From NCBI GenBank assembly GCA_031292035.1, contig JARLHX010000423.1, forward strand, positions 1-64,000: a DNA stretch of 64,000 nucleotides, written 5' to 3'. Positions 49,078 to 58,314 of this stretch are shown here, piece by piece. Under the pieces are notes generated by a model. That model was not told where the DNA came from. It saw only the letters and a list, made by a program, of their open reading frames with translations, and made no database searches. The translations under genes and the position numbers were made by a program. Source of the stretch: Negativicutes bacterium (lineage in GTDB: Bacteria; Bacillota_C; Negativicutes; Sporomusales_B; JARLHX01). Each line of letters begins with the position of its first letter. The first letter of the stretch is position 1.

Positions 49078-49386
49078 ATGGAGACTGCTAGGTTGGCAAA
49101 AGTCTTAAAAGCCCTTTCGCATCCCAAACGGTTAGAACTATATTTTAAGATTGCTGCGAAGAATGAGGTTGATTTTGAAACAGGCTGCGAATGTGAGTGT
49201 TTTGTTACCGAAATGATTCAAACACTGAAACTGGGAGCTCCAACCATCTCGCACCACCTGAAGGAACTTGAGAATGCCGGGCTAATAACAACGGAACGGA
49301 AAGGGAAATATCTATTTGCCAAGATCAAGGAAGAAACCTTAGTGGAAGTGAATAAGATCTTTTCTGATCAATTAAGCAAAAAATAA
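49078..49386 (+). CDS. ArsR-family regulator
   Basis: A 102-residue winged-helix repressor: LAKVLKALSHPKRLELYFKIA, then GAPTISHHLKELENAGLITTERKGKYLFAKI. A cysteine group CECECF just before the recognition helix region could sense metal or thiol stress. The start is ATG at 49078, 11 codons inside the open frame, after GAAAGGA. It lies 82 bp upstream of the aldo/keto reductase and may control it and the EFR1 gene. Confidence 0.88.
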   Translation: METARLAKVLKALSHPKRLELYFKIAAKNEVDFETGCECECFVTEMIQTLKLGAPTISHHLKELENAGLITTERKGKYLFAKIKEETLVEVNKIFSDQLSKK

Positions 49387-49468
49387 TTTTTTGCAACAAA
49401 ATTCGATAGTTGTAAAATAATAAAATGGTAGACAAGTAACAGACAGGAAGTCCTGCGTTTTCCAAACA

Positions 49469-50626
49469 GTGGTTATTTTGTTGTACAGGAAGTATGGAAA
49501 GACCAATGAGATGGTCTCGGTTCTAGGATTTGGCTGTATGCGGTTGCCGGTTATCGGCAACGATCCGGCTCATATTGACGAAGGCAAGGCAATAGCGATG
49601 ATTCGGCATGCCATTGACGCCGGCGTCAATTATGTGGATACCGCTTATCCCTATCATGGTACCGGTTTTATGAGCGGCGGCGCGAGCGAGCCTTTTGTCG
49701 CGAAGGCCTTGCAAGATGGTTATCGGAAGAAAGTCAATTTGGCGACCAAGCTGCCGAGCTGGCTGGTCAAAACTAGGGCTGATATGGACAAGTATTTGAA
49801 TGAACAATTGGACCGCCTCCAGACAGAGACCATTGATTTTTATTTGGTGCATAATTTAAACAAAGATGTTTGGCCTGTGATGAAAGAACTCGGGATCAGC
49901 GAATTTTTGGATACAGCGGTCAAAGACGGGCGAATCAGATATGCCGGCTTTTCTTTTCATGATCAGACCGGGCTATTCAAAGAAATCGTTGATTATTACG
50001 ATTGGTCCTTTTGCCAAATTCAATATAATTATTTAGATGAAGAATATCAGGCAGGCAAAGAAGGCTTGGCGTATGCAGCAAGCAAAGGGTTGGGGATTGC
50101 CATTATGGAACCCTTGCGGGGCGGCAATCTTGTCCGGTTGCCTGAGAAAGCTAAAACTGTTTTGGCTCAGGCCGACATAGAGCGGACACCGGCGGAATGG
50201 GCTCTCAGATGGTTATGGAATCACCCGGAAGTATCGGTTGTATTAAGTGGTATGTCGACCATCGAGCAGGTCGAAGAAAACATAAAAGTGGCCGGGCAAG
50301 CACAGGCCAATTCACTGACAGCCAAAGAAACGGCAATGATTGATGATATCAAGAAGATTTTCAAGGAAAGAATAAAGGTCAATTGTACCGCGTGTTCGTA
50401 TTGTATGCCTTGTCCTGTGGGGATCAATATTCCTATCTGCTTTTCAACCTATAATGACTATTGGGCCTTTGACGGGACTCCTGAGGCCAAGCAAAGATAT
50501 GAGATTCTGGCAAAATTCGGCGCGCCTGCATCCAAATGTGTAGAATGCGGCAAATGCGAGAGCCACTGCCCGCAAAGTATTACAATCCGTACCGAATTAA
50601 AGAATGTTAGTCAACTCTTCGAATAG
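49469..50626 (+). CDS. Aldo/keto reductase with C-terminal 4Fe-4S domain
   Basis: A 385-residue protein. An AKR barrel (VLGFGCMRLP, VDTAYPYHG with the catalytic Tyr, ATKLPSW with the catalytic Lys) is followed by a ferredoxin-like tail with CTACSYCMPCP and CVECGKCESHCP. Such proteins of anaerobes probably pass electrons between Fe-S clusters and an NAD(P)-linked carbonyl reduction. The start is uncertain: GTG at 49469 has no ribosome site; TTG at 49481 would give the usual LYRKYGKT opening. The stop is 25 bp from the EFR1 gene. Confidence 0.88.
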   Translation: MVILLYRKYGKTNEMVSVLGFGCMRLPVIGNDPAHIDEGKAIAMIRHAIDAGVNYVDTAYPYHGTGFMSGGASEPFVAKALQDGYRKKVNLATKLPSWLVKTRADMDKYLNEQLDRLQTETIDFYLVHNLNKDVWPVMKELGISEFLDTAVKDGRIRYAGFSFHDQTGLFKEIVDYYDWSFCQIQYNYLDEEYQAGKEGLAYAASKGLGIAIMEPLRGGNLVRLPEKAKTVLAQADIERTPAEWALRWLWNHPEVSVVLSGMSTIEQVEENIKVAGQAQANSLTAKETAMIDDIKKIFKERIKVNCTACSYCMPCPVGINIPICFSTYNDYWAFDGTPEAKQRYEILAKFGAPASKCVECGKCESHCPQSITIRTELKNVSQLFE

Positions 50627-50651
50627 TTTCAAATCCGCAAGGAGAAGTCAA

Positions 50652-51425
50652 ATGAAAACTTTTTATTTTTCAGCCACCGGCAACAGCTTATATGTCGCCA
50701 AACGTATCGGCGGAGAACTAGCATCGATTCCCCACATGCTAAAGGAAGGGGAAAATAACTTCGAAGAGGATGCAATCGGTTTTGTATTTCCCTGTTACGG
50801 CTTTGGGCTCCCCAGGCTGGTAATAGACTTTATCGAGAAGTCCACATTTAAAGCCGGCTACTTCTTTGCAGTGATGACTTACGGCAACAAGGCGGCATCT
50901 GGGCTCAGACATATGGAGAAGGTCGGGCGCGGGGTAGGTATTGAGTTTGACTATACCAATGAAATACTGATGGTTGACAGTTATTTGCCTCTGTTTAAAA
51001 TAGAAGATCAGCTCAGAAAAGAGGGCGCCAAAAACATTGAAGAACAGCTGGGGCGAATCGTCAGTGACATTGAAGGCAGACAAAAGCGGGTTACCCAAAA
51101 AGGGGTGGGATCGGTTGCTATTTCTAGTCTGATCTATCACTTTTTCGCGAAAAGGCAGTTTGATGATGGAGATAGGCGGTTTATTGTGGAAGAGCATTGC
51201 AATGGTTGCAAAATATGCGAGCAGGTCTGTCCCAAAGGCAATATTAAAGTGGGCGGGAACCCCGAGTTCTTGCATAAATGCGAAGGTTGCTATGCCTGTA
51301 TACACCACTGCCCGCAAACGGCAATCCATTTGAAAGCCGAGAGAAGTAAAGCCCGATTTATAAATCGGAATGTAAAACTTCAGGAAATCATTGCTGCTAA
51401 TCATCAGGTAAATTTCGTCAAATAA
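50652..51425 (+). CDS. EFR1-type flavodoxin-ferredoxin fusion
   Basis: A 257-residue protein. The N-terminal flavodoxin part starts KTFYFSATGNSLYVAKRIG, an FMN loop, with VFPCYGFGLPRLVIDFIE. The C-terminus carries two [4Fe-4S] motifs, CNGCKICEQVCP and CEGCYACIHHCP. EFR1 proteins act as electron carriers in anaerobes. The start ATG follows AAGGAGA, 16 codons inside the open frame and just past the reductase stop. It probably serves the reductase upstream. Confidence 0.9.
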   Translation: MKTFYFSATGNSLYVAKRIGGELASIPHMLKEGENNFEEDAIGFVFPCYGFGLPRLVIDFIEKSTFKAGYFFAVMTYGNKAASGLRHMEKVGRGVGIEFDYTNEILMVDSYLPLFKIEDQLRKEGAKNIEEQLGRIVSDIEGRQKRVTQKGVGSVAISSLIYHFFAKRQFDDGDRRFIVEEHCNGCKICEQVCPKGNIKVGGNPEFLHKCEGCYACIHHCPQTAIHLKAERSKARFINRNVKLQEIIAANHQVNFVK

Positions 51426-51432
51426 TAATAAG

Positions 51433-51464
51433 AGGCTGAACCAATGCAGGTTCAGCCTTTTTTG
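51433..51464. terminator. Terminator after the EFR1 gene
   Basis: A 9-bp perfect stem GGCTGAACC / GGTTCAGCC, six-base loop, six T after. Confidence 0.92.
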
Positions 51465-51493
51465 TCAGTTCTTCTTATGATATTGGGAGAAAA

Positions 51494-52066
51494 TCACGTT
51501 GCGGTTTGATAACCGTCGACCACAACCTTAAGTTCACCTGTATGGGGGTTGAAAATTAACCCATGGACAGGCACGTCTTTGGGGATAAGCGGATTTTCGC
51601 GAATCTTTAGAACGACTTCTTCGACATTATGGAAGGGGTGGTGGAAGTGATCAATCCAATCGCCCAGTTCTTTGTCAATCATTTTTATGGCATCGGGAGA
51701 AATCCCCCGGTCCAGCATTTTCCGGATAAGGCTCTGCGAAGTGGTATGCGACATTCCGCAGTCTAAATGACCGATTACCACAACCTCTTTAACGCCTAAC
51801 TCGAAGATGCTGATAATTAAACTGCGGATGGTCGATTCAAAGGGGCCGGTCACGCAATTGCCCGCATTTTTGATTACTTTGGCTTCGCCGCGGAGTATAC
51901 CCATCGCCGGTTCCAAAAAATCTACCAGACGGGTATCCATACAGGTGAAGATGGCCAAATGGCGCTTCGGCAGTTTGTTTGTGTCGGTGCTGTAATGAAC
52001 ATACTTATCTGGTAAATGGTTAACGAAATCCTTGTTTGCGGCCAATATTTGCTCGATAATCCGCAA
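51494..52066 (-). CDS. Beta-class carbonic anhydrase (YtiB type)
   Basis: A 190-residue zinc enzyme for the interconversion of CO2 and bicarbonate. Zinc ligands Cys42 (with Asp44-Arg46 in CMDTR), His100 and Cys103 (GHLDCGM) are all present. The compact size matches YtiB of Bacillus. The start is TTG, eight bases after AGGAGG. An inverted repeat GTTCACGTGAA (52083-52093) / TTCACGCGAAC (52132-52142) lies just upstream and could be an operator. Confidence 0.93.
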   Translation of the reverse strand: MRIIEQILAANKDFVNHLPDKYVHYSTDTNKLPKRHLAIFTCMDTRLVDFLEPAMGILRGEAKVIKNAGNCVTGPFESTIRSLIISIFELGVKEVVVIGHLDCGMSHTTSQSLIRKMLDRGISPDAIKMIDKELGDWIDHFHHPFHNVEEVVLKIRENPLIPKDVPVHGLIFNPHTGELKVVVDGYQTAT

Positions 52067-52222
52067 AAAAACGCCTCCTTATGTTCACGTGAATCGCTGA
52101 GGTTATGCCAACAACATTCTACTAACGGGATTTCACGCGAACGGTGCTGTGACTTACAACACATTTAGCGATCTATAGAATGATTTTACCATTAGCTGCA
52201 TCCCGGTTCCAGCGAAATTTAC

Positions 52223-52262
52223 TTGAATTGCGTAATAGTTCATTTGTGACGATACTACTAGG
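52223..52262. repeat. 40-nt conserved box, copy B
   Basis: TTGAATTGCGTAATAGTTCA followed by TTTGTGACGATACTACTAGG. It matches 30567-30606 with only transitions and a 2-nt length difference. It lies 120 bp upstream of the thioesterase start at 52382 and 157 bp upstream of the divergent carbonic anhydrase start. Confidence 0.55.
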
Positions 52263-52381
52263 ATATATTGAGAAAAATGTCGAATAAATATCGAAATCGT
52301 AGCAACCATGGAGTTGGACTTGTTATGATCTGAATGGCAAAAAATATTAAGCGAAAGAATAATTTAATGGAGGTGCTTACT

Positions 52382-52849
52382 ATGAAATCGAAGACAGTTG
52401 AACAATCAAAGGTGAGTGTAGGAAATTTGATGCAACCCGAACAAGCAAACATGTTTGGAAATGTTCATGGCGGCGAAATTATGAAATTAATGGATCATGC
52501 TGCGGGAATAGTGGCCCTTCGACATGCCCGAAGCAATGTGGTGACGGCAAGGGTAGACAAGCTGGAATTTCATTATCCTATTCATATCGGGAATCTGGTC
52601 ACTTGCGCTGGCCAATTGACTTTCGTTGGTAATAGTTCAATGGAGGTAGCTGTCACAGTCCGGGTGGAAGACTTATATAAAGAAGAATTACCCAAAGTAG
52701 CCTTAACCGCTTTTTTTACGATGGTAGCACTGGACAAAAACGGGAAGCCTGCGCCTGTTGCGGCGCTACATATGACGAATGATGAAGAGCGCAAGCTTTT
52801 TGAAGAAGGGCGCCAACGTTATTTGCTCTATAAGCAGAAGAAGGATTAG
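52382..52849 (+). CDS. Hot-dog acyl-CoA thioesterase (YkhA type)
   Basis: A 155-residue thioesterase: LMQPEQANMFGNVHGGEIMKLMDHAAGIVA holds the catalytic aspartate and the N-x-HGG motif, and VTARVDKLEFHYPIHIGN is the usual second strand. It hydrolyses medium- or long-chain acyl-CoA in the cytosol. The start ATG follows TGGAGGTG. A second, unrelated-looking hot-dog gene lies 51 bp downstream. Confidence 0.9.
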   Translation: MKSKTVEQSKVSVGNLMQPEQANMFGNVHGGEIMKLMDHAAGIVALRHARSNVVTARVDKLEFHYPIHIGNLVTCAGQLTFVGNSSMEVAVTVRVEDLYKEELPKVALTAFFTMVALDKNGKPAPVAALHMTNDEERKLFEEGRQRYLLYKQKKD

Positions 52850-52900
52850 AAGGGTACATTTACACAAGGTGATACAATTTATGTTGCTTGGAGGCGCCTG

Positions 52901-53341
52901 ATGGAATTATGGTTGAAAGAGCGGGTTGAAGAAATATTTAAAGACAATCCGTTGTCATCGATGATGGAAATTAATATCGTCACCCTTTGTGAGGGGGAAG
53001 TGACTTTGACCATGCCGATAGCCGGCCTGATACATACTAATGTTTATGGCTTTGTTCATGGGGGCGCCTTGTTTACGCTAGTCGACTCGGTTATGGGAAT
53101 AGCCGGTCTAACTACCGGAAATTTAGTGGTTACAAATGATATTAATATAAGATTTATCACAAATGCCAAAAAAGGAAATATACTTACTGCAACCGGGAGA
53201 ATTATCCATAAAGGGAAGGATAACATCATTGCTGAAGCTGAGATCAGGGATAAAAGGCAACGTCTTCTTGTCAAGGCACAGGGCAGCTATTTTATGCGCG
53301 GCGCAATAAGGCCCGCTGTAGCCACGCAACAAAACGATTGA
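52901..53341 (+). CDS. PaaI-type hot-dog thioesterase
   Basis: A 146-residue thioesterase. YGFVHGGALFTLVDSVMGIAG contains the HGG and the catalytic Asp region of PaaI-type enzymes, followed by VTNDINIRFITNAKKGNILTATGRIIHKGK. These act on (hydroxy)phenylacetyl-CoA or similar small acyl-CoA. The ribosome site is TTGGAGG. It is followed by a MerR gene 34 bp on, so the three may form one unit. Confidence 0.88.
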   Translation: MELWLKERVEEIFKDNPLSSMMEINIVTLCEGEVTLTMPIAGLIHTNVYGFVHGGALFTLVDSVMGIAGLTTGNLVVTNDINIRFITNAKKGNILTATGRIIHKGKDNIIAEAEIRDKRQRLLVKAQGSYFMRGAIRPAVATQQND

Positions 53342-53375
53342 TGGTCAGGAAGATAAACCGGACTGCGAGGAAACA

Positions 53376-54203
53376 ATGATTCAATTTACGATCGGCGAAA
53401 TGTCTAAACTGCATGGCATACCAGAACCGACTTTAAGATATTATGACAGGATCGGTTTATTTAAGCCTGCGACCGTCAATAAAGATACTGGTTATCGCTA
53501 TTATTCGCCTGAACAGTTTGAGCAATTGAATATTATTCAGTATCTAAAGTATTTAGGAATACCACTAAAGGAAATGCAAAATCATTTTAAGAATCGCGAT
53601 GAAAAATATTTTCTTCAACTGCTTATGCACTATAAAGCAGTCAATGAAAAGAAGTTAAACGATCTGACGATTATTCAAAATCGTTTTAATCAACGGATTG
53701 AGGAATTGAAAATCACATTAATGATCGACGATATTGGCGTGGCGCGCATAGAAAGGTTGAAAGCGAGACATATTTTATGCATCAGGGAGCAAATTGGCAA
53801 TCGCCCTGAACTGGAAATATCATTAAAAAAACTGGAAAAGACGACGAGGGTAAATTCTTCGCTTTTTATTGGCCGGGTAGGGGTTAGTATAGCCCAAAAG
53901 GACCTTGAACAGCGAAATTTTACTCGGTATAGTGCGATTTCCATTTTCCCAGAGGAGATTATTGATAAAGAGCAATCCTTGGTGACCCTTGCTGAAGGGG
54001 AGTATGGGTGTATATATTGCCGTGAACCGCTGTTTGAATCGACGGAGTATTACGAAAAGCTTCTAGACTATATTGATGCTCAGGGCTATGTTGTTGCCGG
54101 GGACTCGGTTGAGAGGCTTATTATTGATCAGTTTATTACAAAGGCCCCGCACAAGCACTTGACGGAGATTCAGATTCCCATTGGAAAGGGTTTATGTGGA
54201 TAA
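53376..54203 (+). CDS. MerR-family regulator with effector domain (BmrR-like)
   Basis: A 275-residue protein: N-terminal MerR HTH (FTIGEMSKLHGIPEPTLRYYDRIGLF), a long coiled coil, and a GyrI-like C-terminal domain of about 150 residues with EYGCIYCREPLFES and IQIPI at the end. BmrR-type regulators bind hydrophobic drugs or lipids through this domain. Next to two acyl-CoA thioesterases, an acyl compound is a reasonable guess. Confidence 0.85.
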   Translation: MIQFTIGEMSKLHGIPEPTLRYYDRIGLFKPATVNKDTGYRYYSPEQFEQLNIIQYLKYLGIPLKEMQNHFKNRDEKYFLQLLMHYKAVNEKKLNDLTIIQNRFNQRIEELKITLMIDDIGVARIERLKARHILCIREQIGNRPELEISLKKLEKTTRVNSSLFIGRVGVSIAQKDLEQRNFTRYSAISIFPEEIIDKEQSLVTLAEGEYGCIYCREPLFESTEYYEKLLDYIDAQGYVVAGDSVERLIIDQFITKAPHKHLTEIQIPIGKGLCG

Positions 54204-54445
54204 ATAGTTGATGGTGGTTACTACAGATAGTTAAGATAACGGATCGCGGACAAGAATGCACGCTCTGTTATTTCTCAAAAAGGATATTGACATTAAAGCT
54301 ACTTTAACCTTTATAGTTACATTAAACAGCAAAACAATAATAAGTATTAATTGAAATTGAATGTCGGTTACTAGAGCGAATAGCTCAATTAGGGAAAATA
54401 GTTGCTTGTACACTTTTGTGGTAATCACAGATGGAGGGATAGATT

Positions 54446-55048
54446 ATGAAAAAGGACTTTTTGGAAGCAGTAAAAGCAAGAAGAACGTATTATGCTATCA
54501 GCAAGGACCCGATCGTTACTGATGAGCGAATCAAAGAGATTGTCAGCGATGCGGTAAAACATGTACCGTCGCCCTTCAATTCTCAAAGTTCCAGAGTCGT
54601 CATCCTTTTGGGAGAACAACATAACAGGCTTTGGGATATCGTCAAAGGGGAATTGAAAAAAATCATTCCTGCTGAGAGCTTCCAAGCGACAGAGGATAAA
54701 ATCAATGGCTCGTTTCGCAGCGGGTATGGTTCGATCCTATATTTTGAAGACATGAGTGTTGTCGAAGGATTACAACAAAAATTCCCGGGATATAAGGACC
54801 ACTTCCCTGTATGGTCCAATCAGTCATCCGGCATGTTGCAGTTTACTGTTTGGACAGCGCTCGAATTAGAAGGATTGGGAGTATCCTTGCAACATTATAA
54901 TCCGATTATTGACGGTGCGGTAAAAGCGGAATGGACTATTCCAGACAGTTGGAAGCTCATCTCGCAGATGCCATTTGGAAAACCTGTTGCCCAACCTGGT
55001 GAAAAAGAATTTCAGCCACTGGAGCCTCGTGTAAAAATCTATAAGTAG
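54446..55048 (+). CDS. Nitroreductase-family flavoprotein (Frm2/YdgI-like)
   Basis: A 200-residue FMN protein: FLEAVKARRTYYAISKDPIV, then HVPSPFNSQSSRVVIL, and the C-terminal LISQMPFGKPVAQPGEKEFQPLEPRVKIY typical of the Frm2/Hbn1 subgroup. It reduces nitro or quinone compounds with NAD(P)H and may respond to fatty-acid or redox stress. The ribosome site is GGAGGGA. The 242-bp AT-rich gap upstream has no gene. Confidence 0.9.
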   Translation: MKKDFLEAVKARRTYYAISKDPIVTDERIKEIVSDAVKHVPSPFNSQSSRVVILLGEQHNRLWDIVKGELKKIIPAESFQATEDKINGSFRSGYGSILYFEDMSVVEGLQQKFPGYKDHFPVWSNQSSGMLQFTVWTALELEGLGVSLQHYNPIIDGAVKAEWTIPDSWKLISQMPFGKPVAQPGEKEFQPLEPRVKIYK

Positions 55049-55099
55049 TGACATGGCTTTTCACTACAAGATAATTTATTTGACCATCAGCGCACGAAT

Positions 55100-55132
55100 A
55101 AGGTGCAGGCATATTGCCTGTGCCTTTTCTAT
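55100..55132 (+). terminator. Terminator after the nitroreductase gene
   Basis: An 11-bp stem AAGGTGCAGGC / GCCTGTGCCTT with two G-T wobbles, followed by TTCT. A similar hairpin stands at 63120-63151. Confidence 0.8.
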
Positions 55133-55268
55133 TTATACTAAGCCGAAACTGTCTGGGAGGTCTGGCTGTCTTCTTGTCGCAGTAGTGAAGAAGGGTTTTG
55201 CTTGTTCTAAACAGTCGATATGTTGAATATAAGTTTTAGCAGAATTTGTGATGTGGGGGCTAAGGAAT

Positions 55269-56720
55269 ATGGCCAAACGCTATCTAACCAGCAATCAGGG
55301 AGCGCCGGTTGGTGATGAACAGCATTCCTTAACAGTGGGAGAGAGGGGGCCAATCCTCCTCGCCGATACTATTTATCTTGAAAAGATTTCGCAATTTGAC
55401 CGGGAGAAAATTCCTGAAAGGGTTTTCCATGCCAAAGGCGCCGGTGCTTTCGGTTATTTCGTACCTTATGAATCATTCGCTCACCTGACTAAGGCCAACT
55501 TTTTGCAAGATCCTGAGAAGGCAACACCTGTTTTTGCCAGATTCTCGATAGCCGGCGGGTCAGCAGGCGGTGCCGACACCGTGCGGGATATCCGCGGGTT
55601 TGCCGTGAAATTTTATACAGATGAAGGTAATTATGATCTTATCAGCAACAATGTCCCTGTATTTCCGCTGCGCGATCCGCTGCAATTTCCGGATTTCGTG
55701 CATGCCGTGAAGCCGGACCCGGTTTCTAATATCCGGGGCGGACCGGTAGCGGCCAGCCGTATCTGGGATTTCATGTCTTTGCGTCCCGAGTCCATGCATT
55801 TTCTCACCTATCTTTTTGCCGATATTTGTACTATCAAAAGCTACAGAATGATTCAAGGGTTCGCAGTCAACACTTACAAATGGATTAATCCACAGGGGGA
55901 AGAAGTGTATGTCAGGTATTACTGGGAACCTTGTGCGGGTGTTGAATATTTAGACAGCAAGACGGCAGCTCGCCTTGCGGCTACTGATCCTGATGTGGCG
56001 AGCAGGGATCTTTTTGACACCATTGCGGCCGGAAAATCTGTCGAATTTGAAATGCGGGTGCAAACAATAAAAGTTGAGTTTGAGTGCGATCAGCCGTTTG
56101 ACATCTTGGACCCTACCCTTATTTGGCCGAAAAATTTATTTCCGTTGATTCCGGTGGGCAGGATGGTGCTAAATAAAAATCCTGAGAATTTCTTTGCTGA
56201 AGTCGAGCAGTCGGCGTTTTCGCCTGCGGCTCTTGTGCCGGGAATCGATTTTTCAAATGACAGGGTGCTGCAGGGGCGGATCTTTCCCTATGGCGATACC
56301 CAAAGATATCGTATTGGTACCAATTATTTAGAGCTTCCGGTCAATATGCCCAGAAGTCCGGTTAACAACAAGATGCAGGATGGACCCATGCGAATCAGGT
56401 ACAGCGGAGATGTCGCCAATTATTTGCCAAACACGTTAGGCGGTGGGAGCCCTGCGGGGGTAGCAACTAAAGGTAATCTCTCTGAGGAATATGTCTCAGG
56501 GAGCGTGGGCCGGCAGGCGCTGGCAGGTGACGATTATTATCAGCCGGGGCACAGATTTCGCAATATGACGGGAATGGAAAAGAAACACCTGATTTCTAAT
56601 ATCATAGAAAGTCTGAGTCAGGCTTATGAGCCTATCCAGAGAAGGATGATTGAACATTTTATGCGAACAGATACGGAGCTGGGGAGCGGAATAGCCCAGG
56701 GATTAAAATTGACCTTGTAA
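55269..56720 (+). CDS. katA: Heme catalase (small-subunit type)
   Basis: A 483-residue monofunctional catalase. The distal histidine lies in RVFHAKGAGAFGYF, the conserved DIRGFAVKFYTDEG follows, and the proximal heme tyrosine is in RIFPYGDTQRYRIG. It breaks H2O2 down to water and oxygen. The ATG at 55269 has GCTAAGGAAT upstream and begins MAKRYLTSNQGAPV, the normal catalase N-terminus; an in-frame ATG seven codons earlier is less likely. The presence of catalase in a probable anaerobe suggests tolerance of brief oxygen exposure. Confidence 0.95.
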   Translation: MAKRYLTSNQGAPVGDEQHSLTVGERGPILLADTIYLEKISQFDREKIPERVFHAKGAGAFGYFVPYESFAHLTKANFLQDPEKATPVFARFSIAGGSAGGADTVRDIRGFAVKFYTDEGNYDLISNNVPVFPLRDPLQFPDFVHAVKPDPVSNIRGGPVAASRIWDFMSLRPESMHFLTYLFADICTIKSYRMIQGFAVNTYKWINPQGEEVYVRYYWEPCAGVEYLDSKTAARLAATDPDVASRDLFDTIAAGKSVEFEMRVQTIKVEFECDQPFDILDPTLIWPKNLFPLIPVGRMVLNKNPENFFAEVEQSAFSPAALVPGIDFSNDRVLQGRIFPYGDTQRYRIGTNYLELPVNMPRSPVNNKMQDGPMRIRYSGDVANYLPNTLGGGSPAGVATKGNLSEEYVSGSVGRQALAGDDYYQPGHRFRNMTGMEKKHLISNIIESLSQAYEPIQRRMIEHFMRTDTELGSGIAQGLKLTL

Positions 56721-56761
56721 ATGTGGATGGATGATGTTGAGCTTAGTCTGAGCCCTTTTTG

Positions 56762-56797
56762 GCAGCCTCAGAGGTGGAGAGGCTGCTTTATTATTTG
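56762..56797 (+). terminator. Terminator after the catalase gene
   Basis: An 8-bp perfect stem GCAGCCTC / GAGGCTGC then TTTATTATTT. Confidence 0.85.
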
Positions 56798-56927
56798 ACG
56801 ATAAAAGGGAAACAATGCCACAGGTGACGAAGTTGTGTAAAATCAGAAGGGGGAGGCTTGGCCTAATATTGTCAGAGTGAAATGCTTGCTAAGTCAGGAA
56901 AAAGTGAAGTTTGGGGGACTGCAAAAA

Positions 56928-58103
56928 ATGGACTTTTATTGCCTGTTTATCGTTCTTTTGGTCTTTTCTTTGTCAGATTTAATTGTAATGGTGACGAAAG
57001 GAAAGGTTTCTTCCGTTTTTATGATCCTATTTTTATTTTTGATATTATTTCTTACAAAATCAATACCTGTTGATATCATTGCCAGGGCTGGCTTAACTCA
57101 ACTGGGAACAATTGCGCTTGGCTTTTTGATTTTCAATATGGGAACAATGATGAAATGGGACGACATAAAACAAGAGTGGAGGACCGCAGTGATATGTTGT
57201 TTATCGGTAACGGCCACCGTTATCTGCATATTGGCCCTCATTCCCTTTATGAGCAAAGATACTGCCTTTGTGAGTATACCGGCAGTAATGGGAGCTGTGG
57301 CTACGGCGACGATTATTACACAAGCCGCACTTAAAGCAGGACTTACAAAGCTTGCGGCACTTGCACTGGTGCTATTTGCTGCCCACAAGTTTGTTGGAAT
57401 TCCCCTTGCTTCAATATACGGCAGGCGAGAGGCAAGAACTTTACTGGAGCAATATAGGCTTTCGGAAGGCGCTGCTATTACAGAATCGGCAATAACAGCG
57501 ACAAAGGCCAAACCCAAAGAAACGATTTACGAAAAATATCATTTGGACAAATACTATACGACTTATGTATGTTTAGGAGTTACCGCATTTTTTGTTTGGA
57601 TCGCAAATTTTATTGGCAATATCACTCATGTTAACTATACTATCTGGGTCTTGATCTTAGGAATCTTGGTGCACCATTTTGGATTGGTGCCAACAAGTAT
57701 TCTCGATAGAGCAAAAACTTCCGGATTTTTAACATTTGGAATGTTTACTGCGCTGATTCCGGCTCTTGCCAATACCAAGGTAACAGATATTTTTGAATTG
57801 GGCGTTCAAGCCATACTGATCATGGCGGTCGTTGTAATCGGACAGTATATCGTATTTTACATACTACCTACCTGGAAAATCATAAAATCCAAAAATTTAT
57901 GCTTTGGCATTGCGATGTGCCAGATGCTCGGGTATCCTTCGACATATCTTGTATCACATGAGATTGCGAATATTGTTGGCACAACAGAGGCTGAAAAAGC
58001 ATATATACTTAAGGGGATTTTACCGAAATATTTAATCGCAGGATTTGTTTCCGTTACTTTTTTGTCGGTTTTCCTTGCTGGAATCTTGGGAAGTATGCTG
58101 TAG
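56928..58103 (+). CDS. Multi-pass permease of unknown substrate
   Basis: A 391-residue protein with about 11 hydrophobic helices in two halves joined by a hydrophilic loop (about residues 180-205, KAKPKETIYEKYHLDKYY). The C-terminal half has MLGYPSTYLVSHEIANIVG. The two-half layout is like that of secondary transporters of the GltS/ESS or 2-hydroxycarboxylate type, but I see no diagnostic motif. The start is taken as ATG at 56928, about 10 bases after GGGGGA; GTG at 56877 is possible. It stands alone. Confidence 0.6.
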   Translation: MDFYCLFIVLLVFSLSDLIVMVTKGKVSSVFMILFLFLILFLTKSIPVDIIARAGLTQLGTIALGFLIFNMGTMMKWDDIKQEWRTAVICCLSVTATVICILALIPFMSKDTAFVSIPAVMGAVATATIITQAALKAGLTKLAALALVLFAAHKFVGIPLASIYGRREARTLLEQYRLSEGAAITESAITATKAKPKETIYEKYHLDKYYTTYVCLGVTAFFVWIANFIGNITHVNYTIWVLILGILVHHFGLVPTSILDRAKTSGFLTFGMFTALIPALANTKVTDIFELGVQAILIMAVVVIGQYIVFYILPTWKIIKSKNLCFGIAMCQMLGYPSTYLVSHEIANIVGTTEAEKAYILKGILPKYLIAGFVSVTFLSVFLAGILGSML

Positions 58104-58270
58104 AATTACTGTTTGGCATAGATAGAGGGCAAGAATGTAAGTGCTTTCGCTAGCGGTGAAGCTATATGCTTAGCGTAGTGATGCAATCGCTCCTGCCGCC
58201 GTTGTATATACTAAGGAGCAACATGCTGCGTCATGGAACTCATAAAAGATAAGAAACAGTAATATACAAC

Positions 58271-58314
58271 AGATACCCGCCAGTTAATATATTGGCGGGT
58301 ATCTTCGTTTTTTT
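58271..58314. terminator. Bidirectional terminator between the permease and the sigma-54 activator
   Basis: A 12-bp perfect stem AGATACCCGCCA and complement, then TCGTTTTTTT. Its right edge touches the stop codon of the activator gene. Confidence 0.88.

Noticed and set aside
58108..58127. TTGGCATAGATAGAGGGC as another sigma-54 promoter.
   Set aside because: The base pair GC is not found 10 bases after GG, and no gene on plus follows.
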